A stretch of 64,000 bases of DNA from Trebonia kvetii (GTDB lineage Bacteria; Actinomycetota; Actinomycetes; Streptosporangiales; Streptosporangiaceae): contig NZ_RPFW01000003.1 in NCBI RefSeq assembly GCF_007827045.1, positions 310,001-374,000 on the forward strand. Reading direction: 5' to 3'. A program made the translations under genes and the position numbers. The notes under the pieces are model-generated. The model was not told the DNA's origin, ran no database searches, and worked only from the letters and a program-made list of their open reading frames with translations. Position 1 is the stretch's first letter. Every line of letters begins with the position of its first letter. Of this stretch, positions 35,006 through 42,238 are shown one piece after another.

Positions 35006-35147
35006 GGCATAAGTCTTCTGCGCCTCGCGTGTTCGCGGTATTAGGACAAGCCCTGGCTCAACCCCCGGTGCACCCTGAGACACCCCAGGCCGGCCTCAGG
35101 GAAAGCCCGGATGGCCTCGAAGGCGGTTTACGGGCGATGATGGTGAG

Positions 35148-36623
35148 ATGCAGGAACCGAGCGAGCAACCATGGCCGCCGTTCCGGTTCCAGGACCGGCC
35201 GGAGCAGCCTGCGGGCGAGCACCGGCATGGCCCGCATTCCTGGCAGGGGCCGGGATACCGGGACGACGCGCACGAATGGGCCAGCCACTGGGGCAACCGT
35301 GCCAGGCGCTGGTGGGGCCGCGGCGACGGCGAGCCGCTGCGGCGTAACCCCGAGGACCGGCTGGCCGGCGGCCTCGCGGCGGGTCTGGCCGCATGGCGCG
35401 GCTTCAGCCCCAACACGGTGCGGATCGTGCTCGCCGTCCTGGCGTTCGTCAGCTCCGGCTGGGCGGTGCCGTTCTACTTCCTCGGCTGGCTGCTGATCCC
35501 GGTTCGCGGGCAAGAGACCACCATCGCGAGCAAGGCACGGCATGACTCGGCCGGTGTCGCGCTCGCGCTCGCCCTGGGGTCGCTGCTCGGCGCCTTCCTG
35601 TTCCTGGCGGGCGCGTTCAACGACGGCGCGATCGGCGTCTACGGCTGGCCGCAGGTGTTCAGCCTTGCCTTCCTCACGCTCATCTGGCGCAACGCGCCGG
35701 ACGACGAGCGGGCCGCGTTGAGCCATCTCGTCCAGCCGTTGGAGAGCCTCGGCAGCGGCACGGCTTCCCGCCGCGGCACCAGGCTGCGGCTGCTCGGCTC
35801 GGCGGTGCTGCTCGCCGTCGGGCTTGGCTGGCTGCTCAGCCTGCACGGCGGGACCCAGCTGCTCGCGCCGCTCAGCGGCTTCCTGCTTGTCGCGGCCGGG
35901 ATCGTGCTGCTGTTCGGGCCCTGGTGGCTCAGGATCGCCCGTGACCTGGTCTTCGAGCGGCAGGCGCGGGCGCGCGCCGAGGAGCGGGCGGACATCGCCG
36001 CCCGGGTGCACGACTCGGTGCTGCAGACGCTCGCGCTCATCCAGCGGCGCGCCGAGGATCCGCAGGCGGTGGTGCAGCTTGCCCGCGCCCAGGAGCGCGA
36101 GCTGCGGTCCTGGCTGTTTGAGGGTCGTGCGCCAGGCGACGCGGACGTCTCCTCGGTCGCCGAGGGAGTGCGCCAGATCCAGCGGGACGTCGAGGCGCTG
36201 CACGGCGTGCCCGTCGAGATCGTGACCGTTGGCGACTGCCCGCTCGACGAGCACCTGAACGCCCTGCTCGGCGCGGCGCGTGAAGCCACGGTGAACGCGG
36301 CCAAGTGGTCAGGCGCGGCCGTCATCTCCGTCTTCGCTGAGGTGGAGCCGGATAAGGTCAATGTCGCCGTGCGCGACCGTGGCAAGGGCTTCGACCCGGA
36401 CGCGGTCCCCGGCGACCGGAAGGGTGTCGCGGAATCCATCCGCGGCAGGATGAGCCGGCATGGCGGCGATGCGACCGTCCAGTCGGCGCCTGGGGAGGGC
36501 ACGAAGGTGACGCTGACAATGCCCCGCCAGCCGGGGTCAAGAGATTCCGGGACAGCGGATTTCGGGGCGGCCCCCGCGGCCCCCGCGGCCCAGCCGCGGC
36601 CCGCGGAAGGGAAGCTGCGATGA
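35148..36623 (+). CDS. PspC-fused sensor histidine kinase
   Basis: A 491-residue protein: a Trp/Arg-rich cytosolic start, a PspC domain (RNPEDRLAGGLAAGLAAWRGFSPNTVRIVLAVLAFVSSGWAVPFYFLGWLLIPV), four more hydrophobic helices, a HisKA_3-like dimerisation region with His288 in AARVHDSVLQTL, and HATPase_c (EATVNAAKWSGA, DRGKGFDPD, SIRGRMSRHGG). Kinases of this type sense cell-envelope state. The stop overlaps the regulator gene by ATGA. Confidence 0.9.
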   Translation: MQEPSEQPWPPFRFQDRPEQPAGEHRHGPHSWQGPGYRDDAHEWASHWGNRARRWWGRGDGEPLRRNPEDRLAGGLAAGLAAWRGFSPNTVRIVLAVLAFVSSGWAVPFYFLGWLLIPVRGQETTIASKARHDSAGVALALALGSLLGAFLFLAGAFNDGAIGVYGWPQVFSLAFLTLIWRNAPDDERAALSHLVQPLESLGSGTASRRGTRLRLLGSAVLLAVGLGWLLSLHGGTQLLAPLSGFLLVAAGIVLLFGPWWLRIARDLVFERQARARAEERADIAARVHDSVLQTLALIQRRAEDPQAVVQLARAQERELRSWLFEGRAPGDADVSSVAEGVRQIQRDVEALHGVPVEIVTVGDCPLDEHLNALLGAAREATVNAAKWSGAAVISVFAEVEPDKVNVAVRDRGKGFDPDAVPGDRKGVAESIRGRMSRHGGDATVQSAPGEGTKVTLTMPRQPGSRDSGTADFGAAPAAPAAQPRPAEGKLR

Positions 36624-37297
36624 GCACTCCGGCTGTACGGGCCGCCGGGCGTCCGCGCGTGGTCCTCGTGGACGACCACGGCATCTTCCGCTCCGGTGTC
36701 CGTCTGGAGCTCGGCCCGCGGGTCGAGGTCGTGGGCGAGGCGGAGGACGTGGCGCCCGCCGTTGAGCTGATCGGGCAGCTGTTGCCCGACGTCGTGCTGC
36801 TCGACGTGCACCTGCCAGGCGGCGGTGGTCATGCCGTCATCACCGAGGTCAAGAAGGACCACCCCGACATCAAGTTCCTCGCGCTGTCCGCCTCGGACGC
36901 GCCGGAAGACGTGATCGCGGTGATCAGGGCCGGGGCCAGAGGCTACGTCACCAAGACGATCTCCACCGCCGACCTGGCCGACGCGATCACCCGGGTCGCG
37001 GACGGCGACGCGGTGTTCTCGCACCGGCTCGCGGGTTTCGTGCTCGACGCGTTCGCGGCGGCGCCCGCGGCGGATGACATCAAGCCGTCGTTCGACCCGG
37101 AACTCGACCAGCTGACCACCCGCGAGCGTGAGGTGCTGCGGCTGATCGCCCAGGGCTACACCTACAAGGAGATCGCCAGGGAGCTGTTCATCTCCGGCAA
37201 GACCGTGGAGAGCCACGTCTCGTCGGTGCTGCGCAAGCTGCAGCTCTCCTCCAGGCACCAGCTCACCCGCTGGGCCGCCGAGCGCAAGCTGACCTAA
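36620..37297 (+). CDS. NarL/LuxR-family response regulator
   Basis: The 225-residue partner of the PspC-kinase. Receiver: DDH at 18-20, phospho-acceptor Asp62, Lys in YVTKTIS. The LuxR helix-turn-helix LTTREREVLRLIAQGYTYKEIARELFISGKTVESHVSSVLRKLQL is complete. It starts inside the kinase stop codon (ATGA). Confidence 0.93.
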   Translation: MSTPAVRAAGRPRVVLVDDHGIFRSGVRLELGPRVEVVGEAEDVAPAVELIGQLLPDVVLLDVHLPGGGGHAVITEVKKDHPDIKFLALSASDAPEDVIAVIRAGARGYVTKTISTADLADAITRVADGDAVFSHRLAGFVLDAFAAAPAADDIKPSFDPELDQLTTREREVLRLIAQGYTYKEIARELFISGKTVESHVSSVLRKLQLSSRHQLTRWAAERKLT

Positions 37298-37360
37298 CCG
37301 GGGCAGAAGGTTCACCGATCCCCTTTATCCACCAAAGCCGGTCCTGCCAGCGGACCTCGG

Positions 37361-37366
37361 TACAAT
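37361..37366 (+). promoter_or_regulatory. -10 box of the interrupted methyltransferase gene
   Basis: TACAAT ends eight bases before the GTG at 37375, with no RBS between, suggesting a leaderless transcript. This host promoter now reads into the left end of the integrated element. Confidence 0.45.
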
Positions 37367-37374
37367 TCGGTTTC

Positions 37375-37482
37375 GTGGGTACCGAACTCCCCGACGACAA
37401 CTTCAACCCCTCGCGTCCCCACGCGGCGCGCGTCTACGACTACCTGCTCGGGGGGAAAGTTGACGTTCTCCACACACCATAG
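37375..37482 (+). pseudogene. DUF574-type SAM-dependent methyltransferase, 5' fragment
   Basis: The first 28 codons encode MGTELPDDNFNPSRPHAARV then YDYLLGGK, the conserved N-terminus of the DUF574/Methyltransf_19 family (RVYDYLLGGKxNFxxDRE). From 37459 the frame runs seven codons into the integrated element and stops. The rest of the gene lies at 47401-48132 in register: joining at GGGAA restores a 269-residue protein. The gene would be intact again after excision. Confidence 0.9.
37453..37457. repeat. Left attachment core
   Basis: GGGAA, repeated at 47401-47405. Host coding sequence lies to the left and element sequence to the right. Confidence 0.7.
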
Positions 37483-37758
37483 CACACCGTCTAGGGTGTC
37501 TAGTCCGTCTCAGCCTTAAACGTCCCCTAGTTCGTGCCCCGAAGTCCGGGGAGCCCCAAGGTATCTTGACATCAAGAGACTTGCAGGGGAGCAATCCTAA
37601 GGCCGCTCGAAGCCCTTACATACCTTCGGTAAGGCCTTTATTGGTATATCTGCTGACCTGCAATGGTCTACTCCCTACCAAAACAGTAGGAATACCAGGT
37701 CAGAGGCTATCGTTTGCGACAGAGGCCCCAGGATGACCGCACCCGGCTACCTCAAAAG
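37459..37758. other. Non-coding left end of the element
   Basis: No gene is supported. Structured parts are CCTTAC/GTAAGG around 37616-37635, and a large dyad whose outer arms are TGACCTG (about 37652) and CAGGTCA (about 37703). The right side GTTCTCCAC (37465-37473) may be an integrase arm of attP. Confidence 0.45.
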
Positions 37759-37793
37759 CCGAGGGGGTGTCAGGGGTGGTGACACCCCCTCGG
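37759..37793 (-). terminator. Terminator of the GntR-like gene
   Basis: A perfect 13-bp stem (CCGAGGGGGTGTC and its complement) with a nine-base loop, followed on the minus strand by CTTTTG. Confidence 0.8.
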
Positions 37794-37820
37794 GATCAAG
37801 GGGCCTCAGGGGCCAAGTGG

Positions 37821-38057
37821 CTAGGCCTCGGCACGGAACGTCCCCCAATTCGGGACAACTTCCACTAGCCCAGCCTCACCCATGCGCCCGAGGGCCTTAG
37901 CGACACTCGCACGCGATGTCTCGTATTCCTCGGCCAGTTGGGCAACCGAGGGCAGGCGTTCCCCAGGCCCCCACTCGCCCGCCGCTATGCGTCGGCGTAG
38001 GTCGGTCTCAACACGGGCACTGGGTGTCTCGCGTCCCCTTGGCCTCTCGGCTTCCAC
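37821..38057 (-). CDS. Short GntR-family winged-helix regulator
   Basis: A 78-residue protein consisting almost only of the GntR DNA-binding domain: ETDLRRRIAAGEWGPGERLPSVAQLAEEYETSRASVAKALGRMGEAGLVEVVPNWGTF. No effector domain follows. In integrative elements and phages such single-domain GntR proteins control element genes. It is divergent from the gene at 38177; the region between carries direct repeats (38078-38149), which are candidate operators. Confidence 0.88.
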   Translation of the reverse strand: MEAERPRGRETPSARVETDLRRRIAAGEWGPGERLPSVAQLAEEYETSRASVAKALGRMGEAGLVEVVPNWGTFRAEA

Positions 38058-38077
38058 CTGCCCATGATCGCAAACAC

Positions 38078-38149
38078 GTCTCTACCAGCGATGACCGTCT
38101 ATGCCCACTGCCCTAGATATCTGTGTCTGCCCCGTCTACCCTGTCTATA
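38078..38149. promoter_or_regulatory. Direct-repeat operator region
   Basis: GTCTGCC, GTCTACC and GTCTATA begin at 38125, 38134 and 38143, an exact 9-bp period; two further GTCTCTA/GTCTATG words begin at 38078 and 38097. They lie between the divergent GntR-like gene and the gene at 38177. Confidence 0.5.
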
Positions 38150-38176
38150 TGGGACCAAGCAACGGAAGGGACGGAC

Positions 38177-38419
38177 ATGGGGCCGCACGGGTATCAGTCG
38201 CCACTGGAAAGGCAATGGACAGACCAAGTAATCCGAAAGCGCAGGTTCGTACAAGCGAACCCTGACGTTGAAATCGTGTCCCCCAGGACCATGGGGGGCA
38301 ATGAATGGGTGGCTAGCTGGCCTGAGGAAAACGGGTCAACCACTATTCACCGTAGCGACCTTACGTTTCTGCTCGATGCGCTGGAACAGAGATTCCCTAC
38401 GCAGGAAGCAACCGAATAA
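38177..38419 (+). CDS. Small hypothetical element protein
   Basis: An 80-residue soluble protein (MGPHGYQSPLERQWTDQ at the start, TTIHRSDLTFLLDALEQRF near the end). ATG at 38177 follows GGAAGGGA; an in-frame ATG at 38123 is less likely. A terminator follows 16 bases after the stop. No family is recognised. Confidence 0.65.
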   Translation: MGPHGYQSPLERQWTDQVIRKRRFVQANPDVEIVSPRTMGGNEWVASWPEENGSTTIHRSDLTFLLDALEQRFPTQEATE

Positions 38420-38435
38420 CCCGAGGGGACGCAAA

Positions 38436-38467
38436 AGGCCACCAGCCTCACGGGGGACTGGTGGCCT
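38436..38467. terminator. Hairpin terminator
   Basis: AGGCCACCAG and CTGGTGGCCT form a 10-bp stem with a 12-base loop, followed on the plus strand by CTTGCT. It separates the plus gene ending at 38419 from the minus gene ending at 38472. Confidence 0.7.
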
Positions 38468-38471
38468 CTTG

Positions 38472-38753
38472 CTATTCGGCATCCTCGGGGGAAATACACC
38501 CCTGCCTTATTGTTTCACCCTCGGCAGCATCGGGCCTCTTCTGAGTCCATCCCCGCAAACCCTGCCACATTTGTTCACTGTCTTCCCGTAGCCACCTATC
38601 CAGCGTGGCGCGGGTAATCCCAAGATGCTTGGCAACCCTAGTCTTAGGTAGCCCCAGGGATGCCACTTGCCGGATAGCCTCAGTCTTCCATTCCTCGGGA
38701 TGCCCAGTCCTACCGGGGCGATAGTCGGACGACAACCATTCTTGCAGTATCAA
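38472..38753 (-). CDS. Helix-turn-helix (Hin/transposase-like) DNA-binding protein
   Basis: A 93-residue protein. GHPEEWKTEAIRQVASLGLPKTRVAKHLGITRATLDRWLRED is a clear HTH of the recombinase/transposase-orphan type. The C-terminus (ADEGE-like acidic residues) is short. The start is TTG at 38753 with AGAAGTGAG upstream. An ATTTCC/GGAAAT dyad at 38779-38802 may be its promoter or operator. Probably an element regulator. Confidence 0.7.
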   Translation of the reverse strand: MILQEWLSSDYRPGRTGHPEEWKTEAIRQVASLGLPKTRVAKHLGITRATLDRWLREDSEQMWQGLRGWTQKRPDAAEGETIRQGCISPEDAE

Positions 38754-38870
38754 TGTTGCTCACTTCTAGTGATGTATCATTTCCAGTCGCATTCATGGAA
38801 ATAACATGCCCAGGGAAGGGGAAAGTGCAGGTCAGGGGGGCATAAGAGCCCTGTTGGCCTATCCGGGGCC

Positions 38871-39029
38871 TCACGCCGCACCTTCAAGCCGGGCGAACAT
38901 GAAATACTCGCCGGCGCACTCGCCGTCATGCAGCCACACGTCTTGAGCCGGGTAATACCGGCCGCCGTCCGCTGAACCCTCTACAGGATTCCCGCACCAA
39001 TGACAGGCTTTGAAGCTCACGTCGCGCAT
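38871..39029 (-). CDS. Small zinc-finger-like protein
   Basis: A 52-residue protein with CHWCG near the N-terminus and HDGEC near the C-terminus, a possible zinc site. ATG at 39029 gives this minimal form; the same frame has an upstream ATG at 39107 preceded by GCAGGT, giving 78 residues. The repeat copy at 39038-39054 lies just upstream of the short form. Confidence 0.55.
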   Translation of the reverse strand: MRDVSFKACHWCGNPVEGSADGGRYYPAQDVWLHDGECAGEYFMFARLEGAA

Positions 39030-39037
39030 GCGCGTAT

Positions 39038-39054
39038 CTGTAAGCGTGGACAAG
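39038..39054 (-). repeat. Element motif copy 1
   Basis: On the minus strand CTTGTCCACGCTTACAG, a perfect 17-bp match in inverted orientation to copy 2. It lies eight bases before the ATG at 39029. Confidence 0.8.
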
Positions 39055-39226
39055 CCTAGGGGGAGGAGCCCGCGGCGGTTGTGGCGAATCTTCGGGCGAG
39101 GCCCCATCGTTACCTGCGACATGATGTCGCTAGTCCCGAGTGCGCCCGCCCTTCTGGCACACGATGTGACCAAAGTCGATCGCGCGCTTCTACGAACTCG
39201 CCCAGGTGATCGAGGGCCTGGGGGAA

Positions 39227-39243
39227 GTCTTGTCCACGCTTAC
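39227..39243 (+). repeat. Element motif copy 2
   Basis: CTTGTCCACGCTTACAG on the plus strand, the exact inverse of copy 1, 172 bases away. The minus strand between the copies has a coding-like stretch (DFPQALDHLGEFVEARDRLW) that lacks a start codon and may be a gene remnant. Confidence 0.8.
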
Positions 39244-39251
39244 AGGGCGAT

Positions 39252-39289
39252 AAGTGGCACAGTCACCGGCTCGATCGTGAGACTGTGCC
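39252..39289. repeat. Inverted repeat GTGGCACAGTC
   Basis: GTGGCACAGTC (39252-39262) and GACTGTGCCAC (39279-39289) are perfect 11-bp arms around 16 bases. A third GTGGCACA adjoins motif copy 3 at 39541. This could be a protein-binding site of an origin, or a hairpin. Confidence 0.65.
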
Positions 39290-39382
39290 ACCTATGTAGT
39301 ATTAGTAGTACTTGAAATCCTTCTAACCTCTACCAATTACTTTTGATAAGTCAATACTCGAAATCTTCGAATCTTCGAAGAC
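39290..39382. other. AT-rich segment
   Basis: The most AT-rich stretch of the element, with a direct repeat ATCTTCGA at about 39361. It has no gene. Beside the inverted repeats it resembles a DNA-unwinding element or a promoter region. Confidence 0.4.
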
Positions 39383-39547
39383 TTAAGGGGCCTCGGGAGT
39401 CGGCCGGCGTTCCCCCAGGTAGTTGAAGGTTCGGGCCGCGGCGCGGCCTGCCTCTTCCAAGGCATTCAAGGTTAGGGCGCCTGGCGGCGCCTTTTCCTCC
39501 AGGGCGTTCAATCCTCCAAGGTTCTTGGCGGGATTGATAGGTGGCAC
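39383..39547 (-). CDS. Possible small element protein
   Basis: A 54-residue frame (GTG at 39547) containing GGLNALEEKAPPGALTLNALEEAGRAAARTFNYLGE, which looks like genuine coding sequence. Start and RBS are weak. It is divergent from a 34-codon frame on the plus strand (39570-39674), with motif copy 3 between them. Confidence 0.4.
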   Translation of the reverse strand: MPPINPAKNLGGLNALEEKAPPGALTLNALEEAGRAAARTFNYLGERRPTPEAP

Positions 39548-39548
39548 A

Positions 39549-39564
39549 CTGTCCACGCTTACAG
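39549..39564 (+). repeat. Element motif copy 3
   Basis: CTGTCCACGCTTACAG, matching 15 of the last 16 positions of copy 2; it is directly preceded by GTGGCACA. It lies five bases before an ATG at 39570. Confidence 0.75.
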
Positions 39565-39638
39565 TGATTATGAGTACGGCAAACGCACCCGAAGACCTGC
39601 GATGCCATCTCCGCCGTTCAAGGCTTAAAGCCGGGAGC

Positions 39639-39684
39639 GTAAGGAATCTCCGTTTGGGTCGGGCCAAACGTTGAGAATCCTTAC
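39639..39684. other. Nested hairpin upstream of the 39721 gene
   Basis: GTAAGGA...TCCTTAC outer arms and CGTTTGG/CCAAACG inner arms around GTCGGG. It could be an attenuator or terminator at the head of the plus-strand operon. Confidence 0.45.
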
Positions 39685-39720
39685 CCTTCCGGCTTTTCTG
39701 TTATCCGAGGTTACCCGAAC

Positions 39721-40458
39721 ATGACCGCGATACTCGACTATACCGAGCCCGTTGACGCCGCCACGATTGCAGTTCGTGAGCATCTTCAAAACCCCTCAAT
39801 CCCCGTTACCAGGCTGTGTAAGGATCACGGGGTTGCGCGAAGGACCTTCTACCGGAGGCTAAAGACCCTCGCGCCTTCTGAGGATTCCAAGCCTGAGACG
39901 GCTGGGAACCCTTCCCCCCAGGCCGTTGACATGCCTAATCCCGAGGCGCCTCGCACTGTCATATGCGTTCAGGGATGCGGGGAAACCGTTGCGATCGATG
40001 ATGATGAACCGATTCTTCAGCATCTTGTCTGGTGCCCAGGTAGTGACTGGCTTATACGTAATGACGCCCGCAAGCGGCTTAGGAGTCTGGGATGTTCGAT
40101 TCGCCTGCCATCCAGTACGTCTATGAAATGCACATCGCAGCCGGCAACTACTCTCATGCCGTCGAACTCCTCGAAGCCCACGGAAGCCGAGACGTCACCC
40201 GCGAACCCTCCGGAAGCGCGCATGATCATCCCTGAAGCTCCGGAAGGCGAGTTCGCTACCGCGGCGGCGGAAATCAAAGTGTCCGTGTGGGGTTATCCGG
40301 AGCCTGACAGTAGTTACCTTGATCTTTGGTCGGCCAAGTTCGAACCTGATACGGGTGATATCCGCGAGGGATTCACGACCGAAGAGTATATGCGGAAGCG
40401 CATGGCAGGGCTAAGGAAAACTTCGAGCCGCTACGCCCACACAGTCACAAGGCCCTGA
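39721..40458 (+). CDS. HTH / C2HC-like element protein, possibly composite
   Basis: A 245-residue frame. Residues 18-50 (VREHLQNPSIPVTRLCKDHGVARRTFYRRLKTL) form a recombinase-type HTH, and CVQGC...H...C at about 81-104 looks like a zinc site. Residues about 124-167 are coding-unlike, and another frame is coding-like in the same place (40092-40235). The C-terminal 78 residues (from ATG 40222, with GGAAG upstream) may be a separate gene, MIIPEAPEGEFATAAAEI onward. So this frame may join two genes. Function may be DNA binding or replication control; unproven. Confidence 0.6.
   Translation: MTAILDYTEPVDAATIAVREHLQNPSIPVTRLCKDHGVARRTFYRRLKTLAPSEDSKPETAGNPSPQAVDMPNPEAPRTVICVQGCGETVAIDDDEPILQHLVWCPGSDWLIRNDARKRLRSLGCSIRLPSSTSMKCTSQPATTLMPSNSSKPTEAETSPANPPEARMIIPEAPEGEFATAAAEIKVSVWGYPEPDSSYLDLWSAKFEPDTGDIREGFTTEEYMRKRMAGLRKTSSRYAHTVTRP
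40092..40235 (+). CDS. Nested small protein in another frame
   Basis: A 47-residue frame starting MFDSPAIQYVYEMHIAAGNY with AGGAG six bases before ATG. Its third positions favour C/G as in neighbouring genes, while the overlapping long frame does not here. It overlaps the internal ATG at 40222 by 14 bases, a typical coupling. Confidence 0.5.
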   Translation: MFDSPAIQYVYEMHIAAGNYSHAVELLEAHGSRDVTREPSGSAHDHP

Positions 40459-40868
40459 TGATGAACGATCGTGAGCGCGCCGGGAAACGCGTTATCCGGC
40501 GTAAGCATGTTGAGATCCATAGCGAAGCGCTGAATCTGACTTTCCGTTGTCCTGTCAATGATCTTCGCGCCGCGCGTCTTGAGACGATCGTCCTAGCACA
40601 TGAGGAGCTTGCAGAGCAGGCGCAAACCGAGACCTTACGCCACACAACGAGGAGACACCCGATGAGCATCGCAAAGCAGCTAAAGCCCGGAGAGCTGGGC
40701 TATGACCCTGAACTCTGGGAGCCTAGCGATAGCGGTACAGGTCAGAGTGCAGAACAGTGGCTAGCCGAGCTGAACGATAACGCTAATGCCGAAGGTCCGC
40801 TAGGCGTGGCGGCGCGAGCCGCACTCAACCGCGCTGCCACGACAGTACGTGAGACCCGAGAGCCCTAA
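40458..40868 (+). CDS. Small element protein, start uncertain
   Basis: 136 codons are open from an ATG overlapping the preceding stop (TGATG). A second ATG at 40662 with a strong GAGGAG RBS gives 68 residues starting MSIAKQLKPGELGYDPELWE, probably the main product. The part before it is basic (RKHVEIHSEALNLTFRCPVNDLRAARLE) and may be a separate function. No family is recognised. Confidence 0.5.
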   Translation: MMNDRERAGKRVIRRKHVEIHSEALNLTFRCPVNDLRAARLETIVLAHEELAEQAQTETLRHTTRRHPMSIAKQLKPGELGYDPELWEPSDSGTGQSAEQWLAELNDNANAEGPLGVAARAALNRAATTVRETREP

Positions 40869-40941
40869 AGATTTCAGGGCCTATGGGTATTGGCGTCGTG
40901 GCTGTGGTGACGTCTTCGCTCTGGCCCCAGGCGTGTATATA

Positions 40942-40954
40942 TATGCACTGCATA
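40942..40954. promoter_or_regulatory. Palindrome TATGCACTGCATA
   Basis: A perfect dyad (TATGCA-C-TGCATA) next to an alternating TA run in the 300-base gap before the small terminase. A related spaced dyad lies at 41131-41149. Confidence 0.45.
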
Positions 40955-41100
40955 AACGGACATTCCGCCCATACGGGGGGTAGGGTACAAAAGTGCAGGT
41001 CAGAGACGGGTGGTAAACGACCCCGCCGGCTTGCGCACGTTTACTCAAGCATGTGCGAATTTAGCATTTCCGCAGGTCAGGGGCTTTCAGGCCTCTAAAA

Positions 41101-41121
41101 CGCCCATTCGGGGCGCCTTTT
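41101..41121 (+). terminator. Weak terminator
   Basis: CGCCC-ATTCG-GGGCG hairpin followed by CCTTTTCG. It ends the early plus-strand operon before the packaging/capsid genes. The gap 40869-41170 holds no gene. Confidence 0.5.
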
Positions 41122-41130
41122 CGTTCATTT

Positions 41131-41149
41131 TATGCATTCCGAGTGCATA
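41131..41149. promoter_or_regulatory. Spaced palindrome TATGCA-N7-TGCATA
   Basis: TATGCATTCCGAGTGCATA; on the minus strand it shares TATGCACT with the palindrome at 40942. It lies 22 bases before the terminase GTG, so it could regulate the morphogenesis operon. Confidence 0.45.
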
Positions 41150-41170
41150 GACGGCCAATCAGGGGGCATC

Positions 41171-41698
41171 GTGGCTAATCAGTATGCGCGGACCCCTGTT
41201 GAAGTAATGCAGCGACGTTCGCATAACGGTAAGACTCTGGGCGGTCGCGACCTCGAAGTAATCGACGTCTCGAACATGGCGCCCGTTGCAGTTCCGCCGG
41301 TCCCTAAGGGCCTCGCGGAGCGCGGCTCCGCCGAGTGGCTGAAGATATGGACCGCGGGTAAATGGCTCTGGCCTGATCAGGATTACGCGTGGGTTGAAAT
41401 GGCGTGCAAAGCGTATGACCGTATCGCGGTTTTCGAGGCTCAGATACTCGAAGACGGGCCGATGGTGCCCGGTTACCGTCCGGGGATGCTCGTCTCTCAC
41501 CCGTTGTTCACGGAAATCGACCGCGCCGAAACCGTAATCCGTAAATGCCTCTCGCAGCTTGGCTTTTCGCCTACGGATCGCGCCCGTTTGAAGCTCACGG
41601 AGCTTAAGGGCGCGTCGGAGCTTCAGAAGCTCGTGAACGGCAGTCAGCATTCCGCCCAGGGCAACACAGTGCAATCGTACATTGAAGGAGAATGGTGA
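41171..41698 (+). CDS. Phage terminase small subunit, P27-like
   Basis: A 175-residue protein. The pattern VPPVPKGLAERGSAEWLKIW, then WPDQDYAWVEMACKAYDRIAVFEAQI, HPLFTEIDRAETVIRKCLSQLGFSPTDRARL follows the P27 small-terminase family. Small terminases recognise the packaging site of phage DNA. GTG at 41171 follows AGGGGG; an ATG at 41132 is possible but overlaps the palindrome. It opens the operon that leads to the capsid genes. Because no large terminase is encoded, it would have to redirect a helper enzyme. Confidence 0.8.
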   Translation: MANQYARTPVEVMQRRSHNGKTLGGRDLEVIDVSNMAPVAVPPVPKGLAERGSAEWLKIWTAGKWLWPDQDYAWVEMACKAYDRIAVFEAQILEDGPMVPGYRPGMLVSHPLFTEIDRAETVIRKCLSQLGFSPTDRARLKLTELKGASELQKLVNGSQHSAQGNTVQSYIEGEW

Positions 41699-41910
41699 AC
41701 CTTCCCGATCCTTATCCCTGGGATACTCTTCGGCAGGAAATCCTCGCGGACATTGCGAGCATGCGTGCCAAGGTGGAAGCCGATGGCGTTTTTCTCAACG
41801 GGAGACCTCACCCTTTGTTCGCGGAGATCAAAGAGAGCGAGAGCCTTCTTGCCCGGCTTCTAGTCGAGTCAAACTTATGGCGCCTCGTAAGCCCGTACAG
41901 GACCCTCTAG
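41692..41910 (+). CDS. Short protein resembling part of the small terminase
   Basis: A 72-residue protein that overlaps the terminase stop. The segment HPLFAEIKESESLLARLLVE matches HPLFTEIDRAETVIRKCLSQ of the terminase in pattern, so it may be a partial duplicate. GAAGGAG lies directly upstream. Confidence 0.6.
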   Translation: MVNLPDPYPWDTLRQEILADIASMRAKVEADGVFLNGRPHPLFAEIKESESLLARLLVESNLWRLVSPYRTL

Positions 41911-42053
41911 ACCTGAAGCGCGATGCTCTCGCTCAGGCGATGATCGCGGCGGGGAAGGGCTCAGAGAGCCTCACACGGGATATCAGCCGCCTCCCTGAGA
42001 GCCAACTCGATTACCTTTACGCGCACTACACGGCGCCACGCTACGTGTACTAA
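41877..42053 (+). CDS. Small element protein
   Basis: A 58-residue protein (MAPRKPVQDPLDLKRDALAQ at the start, PESQLDYLYAHYTAP near the end). It overlaps the previous gene by 34 bases in another frame, as in compact phage operons. Function is unknown. Confidence 0.55.
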   Translation: MAPRKPVQDPLDLKRDALAQAMIAAGKGSESLTRDISRLPESQLDYLYAHYTAPRYVY

Positions 42054-42075
42054 GCCGGGAAGCCAGCCCCCGGTA

Positions 42076-42238
42076 CCATCACGGTCCTCTGCCGGGCGTG
42101 ATGGCCCCTCCGAAGGCCTCTTTCCCCGGCCTCGGCTGACATGGGGAAGCCAGTGAGTCGGGAGCTTTTATGCTCGCATTCGCTGAAGCGGCGATAAACC
42201 CGACCGTTAGAGGGACAGTCGAGAGTCGTGGACTCGAC
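42076..42238. other. Structured non-coding interval
   Basis: Between 42054 and 42268 there is no gene. Hairpins are CCATCACG/CGTGATGG (42076-42104) and GTCGAG/CTCGAC (42218-42238). They could be RNA processing or packaging signals; tRNA features are absent. Confidence 0.45.

Noticed and set aside
37403..37594. Minus-strand 63-codon frame crossing the left attachment site
   Set aside because: It is composed of host and element sequence joined by the insertion, has no RBS and no recognisable protein pattern.
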